DNA from: Candidatus Eisenbergiella merdavium
Lineage (GTDB): Bacteria > Bacillota > Clostridia > Lachnospirales > Lachnospiraceae
Direction of reading: 5' to 3'
Length of the DNA stretch: 64,000 nucleotides
Assembly: GCA_019119595.1 (NCBI GenBank)
Contig: DWWS01000069.1
Span: forward strand, 84,325-148,324
Both the position numbers and the translations under genes were made by a program. The stretch's first letter is position 1. Each line of letters opens with the position of its first letter. Positions 9,158 to 17,839 of this stretch are shown here, one piece after another. The notes beneath the pieces were generated by a model. That model was given only the letters and a program-made list of their open reading frames with translations, had not been told where the DNA came from and ran no database searches.

Positions 9158-10920
9158 TCCAAAGTGCCCTTTGTCATCGTAATTTTACATTGATCCACAT
9201 TGTAGATGATATCACAATTCTCTATGGTCCGCAATCTGTGGGCAATGATGATCATGGTCTTGCGGCCGTGGAAGCTTTCGATTGCCTCCATGATCGCCGT
9301 CTCCGTCTCCGTATCCAGAGCGGAGGTCGCTTCGTCGAATACAAGGATCTCCGGATTATGATACAGCGCCCTTGCAATGCCGATCCTCTGCCGCTGGCCG
9401 CCGGACAGACGAACGCCTCTGTCTCCCACGCTGGTATTCAGCTTCTCCGGCATCTGCTCCACAAATTCCTTCATCTGCGCTTCTTCCAGAACGGCCCACA
9501 CTCTTTCGTCGTCGATCTGATCCGGCTCCACGCCGAAGGCGATGTTCTCCCGGAGAGGATCGTCCGTCAGAAAGATGGACTGAGGGATGTAGCCGATATG
9601 GGAAAGCCAGGAGGGATAATTGTCAAACACATCCTTCCCGCCGCAGGTGATGGTTCCCTTCTGCACCCGCAGAAGCCCCATCAGGATATCGATGGCCGTG
9701 GTCTTTCCCGCTCCGGAGGGCCCCATCACGCCCACGGATTTCCCGATGGGGATCCGCATCATGGCATCTTTCAGCACCGGGCGGTCGGAATTGGGATAGG
9801 TATAGTCGATATTTTTCAGGCAGATCTCTCCCTCCACCACCACCGGCGCCGCGTCCGGATCCTCTTTGCTCTGATATTCTCCGTATTTGGTGTAGTCGCC
9901 AAAATCCACGTTTTCATATACATAATCCAGAGAGGGCTGGAAAAAGACGATGTTGGTGATGTGCCCGTTGATCCGGTTCACGCTGGGGATCAGTCTGGTA
10001 GCCGCATAACCGAAGGCCGCGATCTGGGTGATCATTTCCTTCATGTCCCCGCCGGAAACGATGAACACCGCAAGATAGCCGAGGATGGCGGACATGCTGA
10101 CGGTTTCCAGAAGCAGGCGGGGAATATTGTTGAGAACCGCGTATTTGCTGGTCACCTCGCCCGCGATCTGAGAATACTTCCGGAAATTTCTCGCAAAAAA
10201 CGCCTCCCTGTGCAGGATCTTCACATCCTTGATCCCGTATATAGACTGGAGACGCCATTTTCCCATGCGGCTCTGCACCCGCTGGGATTTTAAGCCCATG
10301 GCGTTCAGGGTGGGCTTCATCACCCGCAGGATCAGAAGTGTCATTCCTCCCAGGATGCCGCCGATGACGAGAGTCATAAAGGGGTCTACAACCAGCAGGA
10401 ACACACAGATGAACAGGGCGACCACCGCCTCGCTGGCGAGCTGGATATATTCCATCAGAATGGTGAACACCTTTGGAACGTCGCTGTCCACCAGACGGAA
10501 CACCGTGGGGATATCCGCATTCAGATAAAATTCATAGGGGCGGTTCAGATATTCCTCCAGCATATAGCTCACGGTGCGAAACTGGTTATTGTTGACAAAC
10601 CTGGCCTGAATCCAGGTGACGATCAGAAGAAACAGATTTTTGACCACAATGATCCCAACAATCAGGCCCAGAAGGATCAGGATGAACTGATTGAAATTCT
10701 CTTCCGTGAGCACGAAGCCGAACCAGCCAAGCACCTGCCGCACCGTTTCGTTTTCCAGCATTCCCTCCTTGTCGATGACGGCCTGAACCAGGGGAAGGAT
10801 GGCTGAAATTCCGATGGTCTCAAGGACGCCGCTGATCAGGATCATCACGCCAAGGCCCATCACCGCTTTTTTCTGGGAACCGCTTAAGATATGGTTTAAT
10901 TTTCTGATGTTTTCCAGCAT
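9154..10920 (-). CDS. ABC transporter, lipid-linked oligosaccharide flippase (PglK/MsbA type)
   Basis: Half-size exporter with fused membrane and ATPase domains (588 aa from the ATG at 10920, which has GAGGAG upstream and lies two bases after the preceding stop). The N-terminal 310 residues hold about six hydrophobic segments. The ATPase has Walker A GPSGAGKTTAID, signature RLSGGQRQRIGIARAL, Walker B ILVFDEATSALD and the switch IIAHRL. Its N-terminal MLENIRKLNHILSGSQKK resembles PglK, which flips undecaprenyl-PP-linked glycans. It lies between glycosyltransferase and modification genes, and no Wzx-type flippase is encoded in the window. A paralogue is encoded at 49811-51562. Confidence 0.88.
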   Translation of the reverse strand: MLENIRKLNHILSGSQKKAVMGLGVMILISGVLETIGISAILPLVQAVIDKEGMLENETVRQVLGWFGFVLTEENFNQFILILLGLIVGIIVVKNLFLLIVTWIQARFVNNNQFRTVSYMLEEYLNRPYEFYLNADIPTVFRLVDSDVPKVFTILMEYIQLASEAVVALFICVFLLVVDPFMTLVIGGILGGMTLLILRVMKPTLNAMGLKSQRVQSRMGKWRLQSIYGIKDVKILHREAFFARNFRKYSQIAGEVTSKYAVLNNIPRLLLETVSMSAILGYLAVFIVSGGDMKEMITQIAAFGYAATRLIPSVNRINGHITNIVFFQPSLDYVYENVDFGDYTKYGEYQSKEDPDAAPVVVEGEICLKNIDYTYPNSDRPVLKDAMMRIPIGKSVGVMGPSGAGKTTAIDILMGLLRVQKGTITCGGKDVFDNYPSWLSHIGYIPQSIFLTDDPLRENIAFGVEPDQIDDERVWAVLEEAQMKEFVEQMPEKLNTSVGDRGVRLSGGQRQRIGIARALYHNPEILVFDEATSALDTETETAIMEAIESFHGRKTMIIIAHRLRTIENCDIIYNVDQCKITMTKGTLE

Positions 10921-10922
10921 GG

Positions 10923-12002
10923 CTACTCCTCTTCCAGAATCTTGAAATCCTTGTTCTCTATCCGTTCCAGTATGGTGGCCTGGGCCTCCTGCGTCTGTAC
11001 GCTCCACCGCTCATATGCCTCGTCCCAGTCCTCATAACCCTGAAGCCCCCGTCTGTCCGGCAGCGAATAGTGCTCGTCCAGATATTCGCCGAGAAACGCC
11101 GTGCATTTCTCAGCCCCAAAGGCGTTGGCGTGGCCGCCGTAATCATAGAAATCCGTTTCAAAATCAATGCCGATCTCATCATAATGATCATTCAGGTTCA
11201 GAAACTCGTAGCCATAGGGCTCGATCAGATCACAGATATAATTGTACTGAGCCTGCCGCTCCTCGGTCATGGTGTAGGGAGAGACGATGAAAAGGGCCTC
11301 CTTCCCGTTTTCTGAAAGCCAGTTCAGAAGGGAAAGGAGCACCGCCTCCTCGTCCTCCGGAATAGCCTGCCGTCTGGTCACATGGGAATAATCCGCGATC
11401 TCGCTCGGCCCGACCTCGTCATTGATCACATGTCCCTTCAGAGGATCCTTTTTTTCATACCGGAAGGTTGCGAGCTGGCTTGGAAGCACCAGGGTCTTCC
11501 AGTTGGAATGGTATTTGAAGATATCGAAATAGAAGGTATAACGCTCCTCCGGGCAGTCCTCATCCACCATATCGTTGATGGTGCGGATCCGGTTCAGCGA
11601 GTATTTCATGTTGTCCGTGACCCCTCTGGTATAGGCCATGTTCTTCGTCAGATCCTCGTCCGCGGCAAGGTACATGCGCATCTCAAAAATATAGAGCTCC
11701 GGATCCTGGGTCTTTTCGGCCTCACGGATCAGATGCATGGCCGCCTTCGGCCGCTGCAGATTGGTGGACAGCGGATAGGCGGTGATGCCGTACTCTCCCC
11801 ACAGCATGGGAGCCGCGTAATAGGGGTACACCGGGCTGGAGCCGATCAGAAGCACATCGATGGTGTCCTCCGGCTCCGCGTAAAAGCCCACAAACCGGTC
11901 CTTCACCGAGCCGTTTGTCCTCAGGCAGTAGGACAGAGGGATCAGGATCAGAAAAAATATGCCGATGAAAATAACCGCTGAAAGCAGCTGCTTTTTTGTC
12001 AT
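10923..12002 (-). CDS. Membrane-anchored SGNH/DltD-like protein, putative glycan O-acyl transfer
   Basis: The 359-aa protein starts with a single membrane segment (about residues 5-27) after MTKK, so the rest probably lies outside the cell. The SGNH block I is DVLLIGSSPVYPYY (Ser nucleophile in GSS) and block V is DYGGHANAFG (Asp/His pair), as in DltD/AlgX-type transferases that place acyl groups on cell-wall glycans. No MBOAT partner (DltB/AlgI) is seen in the window. The ATG at 12002 has AGAGGGA directly upstream; an earlier in-frame start would run into the preceding amidotransferase gene. Inferred role: O-acetylation or related trimming of the exported glycan. Confidence 0.65.
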   Translation of the reverse strand: MTKKQLLSAVIFIGIFFLILIPLSYCLRTNGSVKDRFVGFYAEPEDTIDVLLIGSSPVYPYYAAPMLWGEYGITAYPLSTNLQRPKAAMHLIREAEKTQDPELYIFEMRMYLAADEDLTKNMAYTRGVTDNMKYSLNRIRTINDMVDEDCPEERYTFYFDIFKYHSNWKTLVLPSQLATFRYEKKDPLKGHVINDEVGPSEIADYSHVTRRQAIPEDEEAVLLSLLNWLSENGKEALFIVSPYTMTEERQAQYNYICDLIEPYGYEFLNLNDHYDEIGIDFETDFYDYGGHANAFGAEKCTAFLGEYLDEHYSLPDRRGLQGYEDWDEAYERWSVQTQEAQATILERIENKDFKILEEE

Positions 12003-12007
12003 TCCCT

Positions 12008-14002
12008 CTACTTCTCTCCTTTGTATCCGCGTCGGTATTGCTGGCAGTACCACTGCTGGATAATGAAAAACGACCAGGTCACCTTGGAAAAATTCGCCCC
12101 CGTCGCCGGTCCCGCGTCTCCTGTCCTCAGATAGCGGCCGACCAGTCCGTTCACATAGTCCGCGTCAAAAATCCCCTGACCTGCCAGGAAATCCCTGTCC
12201 GCATAGGCAAGGAGCTGCTCCCTCAGGGGCCCGCGCAGCCATTTGTCCAGCGGAACGCCGAACCCCACCTTTGGCCGGTCCAGAAGCTCCTTCGGAATAT
12301 AATCATAGGCGATGTCCTTCAGAATCCTTTTTTTCACGCCCTTTTCATACTTGAAGCTGTGGGGGAGGCGGAAGGAGTATTCCATCACATCCCGGTCCAG
12401 GATGGGGCATCTGGATTCCAGCGAATATTTCATGGAAGCCCGGTCCACCTTGCAGAGGATATCCCCCGGAAGGTAGGTGTCCATATCCAGAAGCATCCGG
12501 CGGATCTGCCAGTTGTCCACACCGTAGCTTCCTTCTATCGGATATTTACAGCTTAAGCCTGTTCCGGGAACCATTTTTTCCGAGGCGAGGATATACTCCT
12601 GCGAAGCGAGCTGGGTGCTGGTCTCCGGGTTCCGGTTTCCCGCGATCACCCTTACCTGAAAGGGCAGCTTCTCAAAAAGCCCGGTCTGTCTGATAAGCGG
12701 CAGCTGAAAAAGCCCGTTCACCAGCCCTCCGGCAAAATCCAGCTTCTGAGCCCGGGCTACCTTTTCATATAAATTGTATCCGCAGTAAAATTCATCCCCG
12801 CCGTCGCCGGAAAGGGCCACCGTCACCTGCTGCCTGGCAAGCTGGGACACCAGCATGGTCGCGATCTGGGAGCTGTCCGCAAAGGGCTCGTCATAATACT
12901 GCGGGATGCTCTCCACCAGCCGGAACATTTCCTGCTCGTCGATGATCAGCTCCGTGTGATCCGTTCCCAGATACCCGGCCACCGCCTTCGCGTATTTCGC
13001 CTCGTTGTACCGCTCCTCCGAAAAGCCGATGGAAAAGGTCTTCACCGGCTCCCCCGCGCACTCCTGCGCGATGGCGGTCACCAGGGAGGAATCATAGCCT
13101 CCGCTTAAAAAGCTTCCCAGCGGCACATCCGCGATCATCCGGGCGGAAACAGCCTTTTTCAGAAGGCCTTTCAGCTCCTCTTTGGCCTGTCCGTAATCCG
13201 TCACAGGCTCCGACATGCATTCCCGGTACACCTTTTTGATGTCCCAGTATTTCCATTTCCTCACCCTTCTGCCATTTCCCCGCTCCTGTCTGCTCACATT
13301 TTCCCCGTATTCAGGGGCATCCGCCGCATAGGCGGCGTCCGGGTCCATGGAAAAGCGCAGGATCCCGCCTGGCTCCACCTTATAAACGTCCTCAAAAATG
13401 GTATCCGGAGCATTAATGTACTGCTGATAGAGAAAACGGGACAAAACCTCCCTGCGGATCCTGCCGCTGAATCCGGGGCAGGCCATGATGGGCTTCAGTT
13501 CGGAGGCAAACACAAGGTTTTCTCCGTCCAGCCAGTAATAAAGAGGCTTCTTCCCGATCCGGTCCCGGATCAGATAGACCGCCTGCCTTCTGCGGTCATA
13601 CAGAGCGACGGCGAACATACCGTTAAAACGCTCCACGCAGGAGATCCCCCACTTCAGATAGGCAGCCAGGATTACCTCCGTATCGCAGTTGGAACGGAAG
13701 GGATAATCGGAAAGCTCCTTTTTCAGCTCCCGGAAATTATAGATCTCCCCGTTGTAGACCACGCTGACGCTGCCGTCAGGCGCGCCGCAGTATCCCTGGG
13801 AGTGCATGGGCTGATGCCCCAGCTCGGAAAGATCCAGAATGGAAAGGCGGCGCTGGGCAAGCCCCACCTGATAGCCAAAGGCCCCGGAAAAGATTTCCTC
13901 CCCGGAGTCGTCCGGTCCTCTGTGAACCATGGTATCGTTCATGTCCTTCAGTTGATTTCGGTCGATCTGCCTGGTGCTGACAAAGCCGCAGATTCCGCAC
14001 AT
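12008..14002 (-). CDS. asnB: Second AsnB-like glutamine amidotransferase
   Basis: AsnB-family protein of 664 aa with glutaminase and synthetase domains. MCGICGF provides Cys2; the start is fixed by it and by AGGAGG eight bases upstream. RGPDDSGEE, YNGEIYN and a canonical synthetase loop FLSGGYDSSLV with ALSGDGGDEFYCGY are intact. It differs from the AsnB at 4955 in length and in an insert near residues 235-265, so it is a diverged paralogue, not a recent copy. Two such enzymes in one glycan cluster suggest amidation of two different uronic acids, or of one sugar in two contexts; simple asparagine synthesis is the alternative. Confidence 0.86.
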   Translation of the reverse strand: MCGICGFVSTRQIDRNQLKDMNDTMVHRGPDDSGEEIFSGAFGYQVGLAQRRLSILDLSELGHQPMHSQGYCGAPDGSVSVVYNGEIYNFRELKKELSDYPFRSNCDTEVILAAYLKWGISCVERFNGMFAVALYDRRRQAVYLIRDRIGKKPLYYWLDGENLVFASELKPIMACPGFSGRIRREVLSRFLYQQYINAPDTIFEDVYKVEPGGILRFSMDPDAAYAADAPEYGENVSRQERGNGRRVRKWKYWDIKKVYRECMSEPVTDYGQAKEELKGLLKKAVSARMIADVPLGSFLSGGYDSSLVTAIAQECAGEPVKTFSIGFSEERYNEAKYAKAVAGYLGTDHTELIIDEQEMFRLVESIPQYYDEPFADSSQIATMLVSQLARQQVTVALSGDGGDEFYCGYNLYEKVARAQKLDFAGGLVNGLFQLPLIRQTGLFEKLPFQVRVIAGNRNPETSTQLASQEYILASEKMVPGTGLSCKYPIEGSYGVDNWQIRRMLLDMDTYLPGDILCKVDRASMKYSLESRCPILDRDVMEYSFRLPHSFKYEKGVKKRILKDIAYDYIPKELLDRPKVGFGVPLDKWLRGPLREQLLAYADRDFLAGQGIFDADYVNGLVGRYLRTGDAGPATGANFSKVTWSFFIIQQWYCQQYRRGYKGEK

Positions 14003-14013
14003 GGCGCCTCCTT

Positions 14014-14754
14014 TCAGAGAAGCTCTCTCACCGTTGCAAAATGCTTGCACTCATTATCTATGGTGTCCAGAAGCTCCGCGTTTCTCTCCGCGATCAGCGT
14101 CCGGAAATTTTCCAGATTGTCATAGCCCTGCTTCGTCCAGGAATATGGATGCGTCAGGATCTGCACCTTGTCGCAGCCAAGCAGCGTCTCTCTGTCCGGC
14201 TTTCCGTAATTCCAGCGGTGCTGGGCGTCGGAAATGTATTTTACCGCAAGCTTCGTATCCGGCGTCACCTTTTCCGCGAAGGTGAAATATTCGTCCTGAT
14301 AGGCGTTGATGATGCCGGGCAGCTTGATGTCCTCCCGCAGCACGTCCGACGACGGACGGTGAATGGAGAACTCCATGATCTCAAAACCCAGCATTTCGCT
14401 GAGCACATTGATCTCCTGCATGATCTTTTTCCGGATCAGCTCCATGTCGGTCAGGCCGTTTAAGGCGAAATGCAGGCCGATCTCATGCCCCCTCTCATGC
14501 ATGTAGTGGATCATGTCCATGTTGCGCTTGGAGAGGATGTTGTAGGAATTGTTGGTCCACTGGAAAAAATAGGTGGACGTAAAATCCATGGAAAGCTCCA
14601 GCTTGGAAAGAGCAAAGGCGCGGTCTACGGAAAATTCCACATCATGCCGCATGATGATGAACTGATCCTTCCCCCTCGCCTGCTTAAAGTTGGCCATCCG
14701 GCCGCTCTCCTTGATGATCTGTATGATCTCTTTATATTCTTTGTAGGAAAACAT
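14014..14754 (-). CDS. Polysaccharide deacetylase-like protein (CE4/NodB fold)
   Basis: 246-aa protein of the NodB-like group found in polysaccharide loci. The metal/base motif appears as IIMRHDVEFS (Asp) and the His motif as HEIGLHF; ILTHPYSW near the C-terminus gives the late active-site loop. There is no signal peptide or membrane segment, so it acts in the cytoplasm or on a lipid-linked intermediate at the inner face, unlike secreted peptidoglycan deacetylases. It lies 11 bases before the start of the downstream AsnB gene in the operon direction. N-deacetylation of an acetamido sugar is the expected reaction; the substrate is unknown. Confidence 0.7.
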   Translation of the reverse strand: MFSYKEYKEIIQIIKESGRMANFKQARGKDQFIIMRHDVEFSVDRAFALSKLELSMDFTSTYFFQWTNNSYNILSKRNMDMIHYMHERGHEIGLHFALNGLTDMELIRKKIMQEINVLSEMLGFEIMEFSIHRPSSDVLREDIKLPGIINAYQDEYFTFAEKVTPDTKLAVKYISDAQHRWNYGKPDRETLLGCDKVQILTHPYSWTKQGYDNLENFRTLIAERNAELLDTIDNECKHFATVRELL

Positions 14755-14835
14755 GTCTGTATTTACCCATACCTTTCCGTTTTGATCTTCCCGGAATGCG
14801 CCGCCTAAGCGGCCCGCTGCAGGCCGGCTCCGGCT

Positions 14836-15951
14836 TTATGCCCGCCGTCGCTCCGGCCCGATAAGCGTCTCGATATAGTCCCGCCACTGTTCAAACACCG
14901 CCTGTCCGTTGGCAATTTCCGCAATTTTCCTGGCATTTTCCCCCATCCGCTCCGCCTCCTGCGGATTCTCGATCAGCCGGCAGATTCCCTCCGCCATGGC
15001 ATCCTCGTCCTTGATGGGAACCAGAAGCCCATTGTATCCGTCCTGCATCACCGTCCGCGGCCCGCCGCAGGGACAGTCCGTCGCCACGATGGGAAGCCCC
15101 AGCGCCATGGCCTCAAGAAGCGCGTTGGGAAGCCCCTCCCAGTCGGAGGAAAAGGCATATACCGCCGCATCGTTCAAAACCGTTTCCAGCTCGTCACTCG
15201 CTCCCATCAGCGTCACGAAGCCGCCCGCATTCTTTTCCGCGATCAGCGCCTCCAGAAGCTCCTTTGTCCCGTCCAGGGAATCTCCGCCGTAAATCTTCAG
15301 ATCATAGCCCGGATGTTTTTCATGCACCTTTACAAAGGCCCTTATCAGCATGAGCTGGTTCTTGAAGTCCACCAGCCTGCCTGACTGCACCACCGTTTTC
15401 GTACGCTTCTGCGGACGCGGCACGCCGATATATTTGTCGTTGATGGGATTTAAGATGATCCGGGATCTCTTCTGCGTCCCTTGCGGGAAAAATTCCCTCT
15501 GCCCCTCCGTCTGGAATACAAAGCCCGCCGCATGCCAGAACAGCAGTGGAATCTGAATTTTATCCGCCAGCCTGTCATAGTGTCCGACCGGATCCGTCCG
15601 CACGGATACGATTACGGGCATTTTAATACCCAAGGTGGACATCAGCGCCCGGTAATTGGCTTTCCGGCCGAAGGCGATCAGGATATCCGGCTTCTCCTGT
15701 CTTGCGAATTCCCGCAGACGGGTCACTCTCCGTATGATCTGGAACAATCTGCCCTTCCTTTTATCCTCCTCTGTAGGACCTACGATCACCCGTCTGATTC
15801 CGGGATCGATCTGAAACTCATTCTCCCCGACCCACTCCGTAGCGATGATCACCTCGTAGCCCCTGACCAGAAACTGATGAGCCAGATTCGTGACAACCCG
15901 TTCCGCCCCGCCCTGCTCCAGGCAATTTAAATGAAATGCGATTTTACGCAT
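14836..15951 (-). CDS. Family 4 glycosyltransferase, first gene of the left glycan operon
   Basis: Retaining GT-B enzyme (371 aa from the ATG at 15951, with GGAGGAAGGC upstream). The N-terminal LNCLEQGGAERVVTNLAH is the usual GT4 opening; the C-terminal domain has SSDWEGLPNALLEAMALG (E-x7-E) and TDCPCGGPRTV. It is the most upstream gene of the left cluster, about 85 bases from a good promoter. Similar proteins add N-acetylhexosamine residues in capsule repeats, but the donor here is not known. Confidence 0.88.
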   Translation of the reverse strand: MRKIAFHLNCLEQGGAERVVTNLAHQFLVRGYEVIIATEWVGENEFQIDPGIRRVIVGPTEEDKRKGRLFQIIRRVTRLREFARQEKPDILIAFGRKANYRALMSTLGIKMPVIVSVRTDPVGHYDRLADKIQIPLLFWHAAGFVFQTEGQREFFPQGTQKRSRIILNPINDKYIGVPRPQKRTKTVVQSGRLVDFKNQLMLIRAFVKVHEKHPGYDLKIYGGDSLDGTKELLEALIAEKNAGGFVTLMGASDELETVLNDAAVYAFSSDWEGLPNALLEAMALGLPIVATDCPCGGPRTVMQDGYNGLLVPIKDEDAMAEGICRLIENPQEAERMGENARKIAEIANGQAVFEQWRDYIETLIGPERRRA

Positions 15952-16042
15952 GCCTTCCTCCGAAAATCCTGTGAAACAGCCGCGCCCGCCCCGCAGACGC
16001 CCTGCCGCTTTCAGCGACATTTTGAATGTTTATAATCACTTC

Positions 16043-16071
16043 AGTTTAACACAATCACTTTGTAAAGACAA
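16043..16071 (-). promoter_or_regulatory. Promoter of the left glycan operon
   Basis: Minus strand: TTGTCT (16066-16071), 17-base spacer, TAAACT (16043-16048). It is about 90 bases before the GT4 start at 15951 and just after the stop of the HNH gene, the only A/T-rich gap in that stretch. The -35 and spacing match the promoter at 56341-56369. Confidence 0.55.
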
Positions 16072-16096
16072 GAATTTTCCAATAGGGCAATGCTGC

Positions 16097-16888
16097 TCAG
16101 ATTTTCAGAAATATCGCCGAATAGATCCGGCTGCAAATGGCAACACGTTCTTCTGCCGTTTTCTCTCTGATCTTATCGGCAAAAAGCTTCACGATCAGAT
16201 TATTGTAATCATATTGAGGGCAGTTGCCGCCGCTGTCGATAACAATTTTCACAAAGTCAGCCAACTGTTTCGTCCGGTATCGGGGATCATTCAGGTGAAA
16301 GCGCAGAATATGTTGTTGAATAAATGAAAACTCTTCTTCAGAATATGTATATTGATTTGTATTTGGCTGGAATTCCATTTTCAGCACATTGTACTGGAGT
16401 GCCAAAGGCTCTTCCGAACATCTGCCCGTCGCTCCCATTGGCTGCAGGATTATTTCCGCTCCCGGCATTTTATGATAAGCCGCCTGCAGTTCTCTCAGGG
16501 CTCTGCACGCAACAGTGCATTGTTTCCTCTGTTTTACCTCGCACCTGCTCTTCTCTTCAAACTGGCTCAAAGCGCCGGCCGCTATTTTTCTCTTCCTTTC
16601 CCCAATCCGCTTAAACCTTGAATTGCAGTCAGAACATGCAAGTCCTATATTCGGAATACATTCCACCAGCTTATCAGAATTATTTTTTTCAATCGCGTGT
16701 TCCAGCTGTCCATGCTGTTTGCGATCTACCTCCACACGGGAATAGCAGTACATACAGAAGCCGCCGCTGGCCAGACTCAATGCTTCTTTCAGGTTTTCCT
16801 TTTCTTCAGCTTTGATATAGCCATATTTCTTCCATCGTTTATAAGAGACATGGAATCCTGGGATATCCAGACATAAATAATTTTCCAA
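16097..16888 (-). CDS. HNH endonuclease with CxxC zinc ribbon, third gene of putative defence cassette
   Basis: 263-aa nuclease-like protein. A zinc-bound HNH (beta-beta-alpha-metal) core is seen as FCMYC (Cys45, Cys48), LEHAIEK (His64), Asn80 and LACSDCN (Cys85, Cys88, Asn89), the arrangement of HNH proteins paired with ATPases in Septu (PtuB) and some retron systems. The remainder is helical and unassigned. The start is TTG, with GGAGTGG six bases upstream and the ATPase stop codon three bases before it, so translation is probably coupled. The gene is clearly A/T-rich compared with the glycan genes. Role inferred: cutting phage or modified DNA under control of the ATPase and the DUF262 fusion protein. 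Confidence 0.8.
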   Translation of the reverse strand: MENYLCLDIPGFHVSYKRWKKYGYIKAEEKENLKEALSLASGGFCMYCYSRVEVDRKQHGQLEHAIEKNNSDKLVECIPNIGLACSDCNSRFKRIGERKRKIAAGALSQFEEKSRCEVKQRKQCTVACRALRELQAAYHKMPGAEIILQPMGATGRCSEEPLALQYNVLKMEFQPNTNQYTYSEEEFSFIQQHILRFHLNDPRYRTKQLADFVKIVIDSGGNCPQYDYNNLIVKLFADKIREKTAEERVAICSRIYSAIFLKI

Positions 16889-16891
16889 CTG

Positions 16892-17839
16892 TTACCACTC
16901 CAAAATCTGTTTGTAGATCAACTGCTGAGAAGCCGTTAAATTTTCTCTTTTCAAGCCTTCCAGTATCTTTTGGTCTGTTTCTGTCCAGGCCTGATTGATT
17001 CTGTTATTGAGTAACCTTCTTAACGTATTTTCCATTTCCGAGGTCTGCGACACATGCCCGCCAAACACCCGGTCAAAAATGATCTGCACTTCTGAAATGG
17101 ACTGACAGTCATTGATATCCATAACCTCATATCCTTGGTCATCCAATATGATAAGGTTGGCGTTCTGCGCTCCGGCTACCAGATCGGCGGAATGCGTCGT
17201 AACAATAAACTCGATCTGAGAAAACTGTTCTTTCAGGAAGGGAAATATTTTATATGCATATCCCGGAGAGAGGAATTCATCCAGCTCATCTATAATTACC
17301 GTCGGTCTTTCAATTTTTTTCTCTTCCACACACTTTTCCTGATAATACAACAGCTCCAGAAGAATACGCACTACTGCCTGATAGCCGCTGGAAAGAAGGC
17401 CCTTGCCTTCTTTAAATTCCACCTCTCCCAAAACATTTCCGGAAATCAGACAAAAACGTTCTCCGGTCAGCCGCTCAAATAAATCCTGCAGCTCCTTCTC
17501 ATACAGGAAATATATCTGCTCCACCCGTTCCGTCATGGTACCGAAGCAATTAAAGGAATCTTTCAGATTAAAAAAATCTTCCTGAATCCTGGTATCAACG
17601 ATCGTTCTCTTATATTCCGGTTTTTTCCTTTCTTTTACCACTTTTCCTACGTCAAACCCTCTGTTGACCGCATCCAGAAAATAAACAGCATCCGTCTTTC
17701 CGGCATTCTCGATCAGCAGTCTTAAAAGCAGCGACTTTCCACATGAATTTTCACCTATAATAACAGAATCTCCATGCTTTAAACCTCTGCTCAGGATTTT
17801 TTCTGAAATATCAGTCAGAAAATCCGTTCCAAATCTCAT
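16892..17839 (-). CDS. RecF/OLD-type AAA ATPase, second gene of putative defence cassette
   Basis: 315-aa ABC-like ATPase of the SMC/RecF/PtuA group. Walker A is GENSCGKS (29-36), the signature-like LLSSGYQAVVRIL lies at 148-160, Walker B is TVIIDELDEF (180-189) and the His switch is TTHSADLV (214-221). Only a short insert separates Walker A from the signature (no long coiled coil), and there is no Toprim domain at the C-terminus, unlike OLD/GajA. The start overlaps the upstream fusion gene by 29 bases and has GGAAGGCGG before it. It probably senses or clamps DNA or ends and drives the HNH protein encoded three bases downstream. PtuA-like by architecture; direct Septu membership is not claimed. 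Confidence 0.82.
   Translation of the reverse strand: MRFGTDFLTDISEKILSRGLKHGDSVIIGENSCGKSLLLRLLIENAGKTDAVYFLDAVNRGFDVGKVVKERKKPEYKRTIVDTRIQEDFFNLKDSFNCFGTMTERVEQIYFLYEKELQDLFERLTGERFCLISGNVLGEVEFKEGKGLLSSGYQAVVRILLELLYYQEKCVEEKKIERPTVIIDELDEFLSPGYAYKIFPFLKEQFSQIEFIVTTHSADLVAGAQNANLIILDDQGYEVMDINDCQSISEVQIIFDRVFGGHVSQTSEMENTLRRLLNNRINQAWTETDQKILEGLKRENLTASQQLIYKQILEW

Noticed and set aside
10923..12002. DltD of a D-alanylation operon
   Set aside because: No DltA, DltB or DltC partner nearby and only the SGNH core is shared.
16097..17839. Retron with ATPase/HNH effectors
   Set aside because: The ATPase-HNH pair is similar in type, but no reverse transcriptase or msr/msd RNA region is found on either side.
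16097..17839. Plain Septu system
   Set aside because: The pair resembles PtuA/PtuB, but the overlapping upstream fusion gene makes it part of a three-gene unit, and the short ATPase insert differs from typical PtuA.
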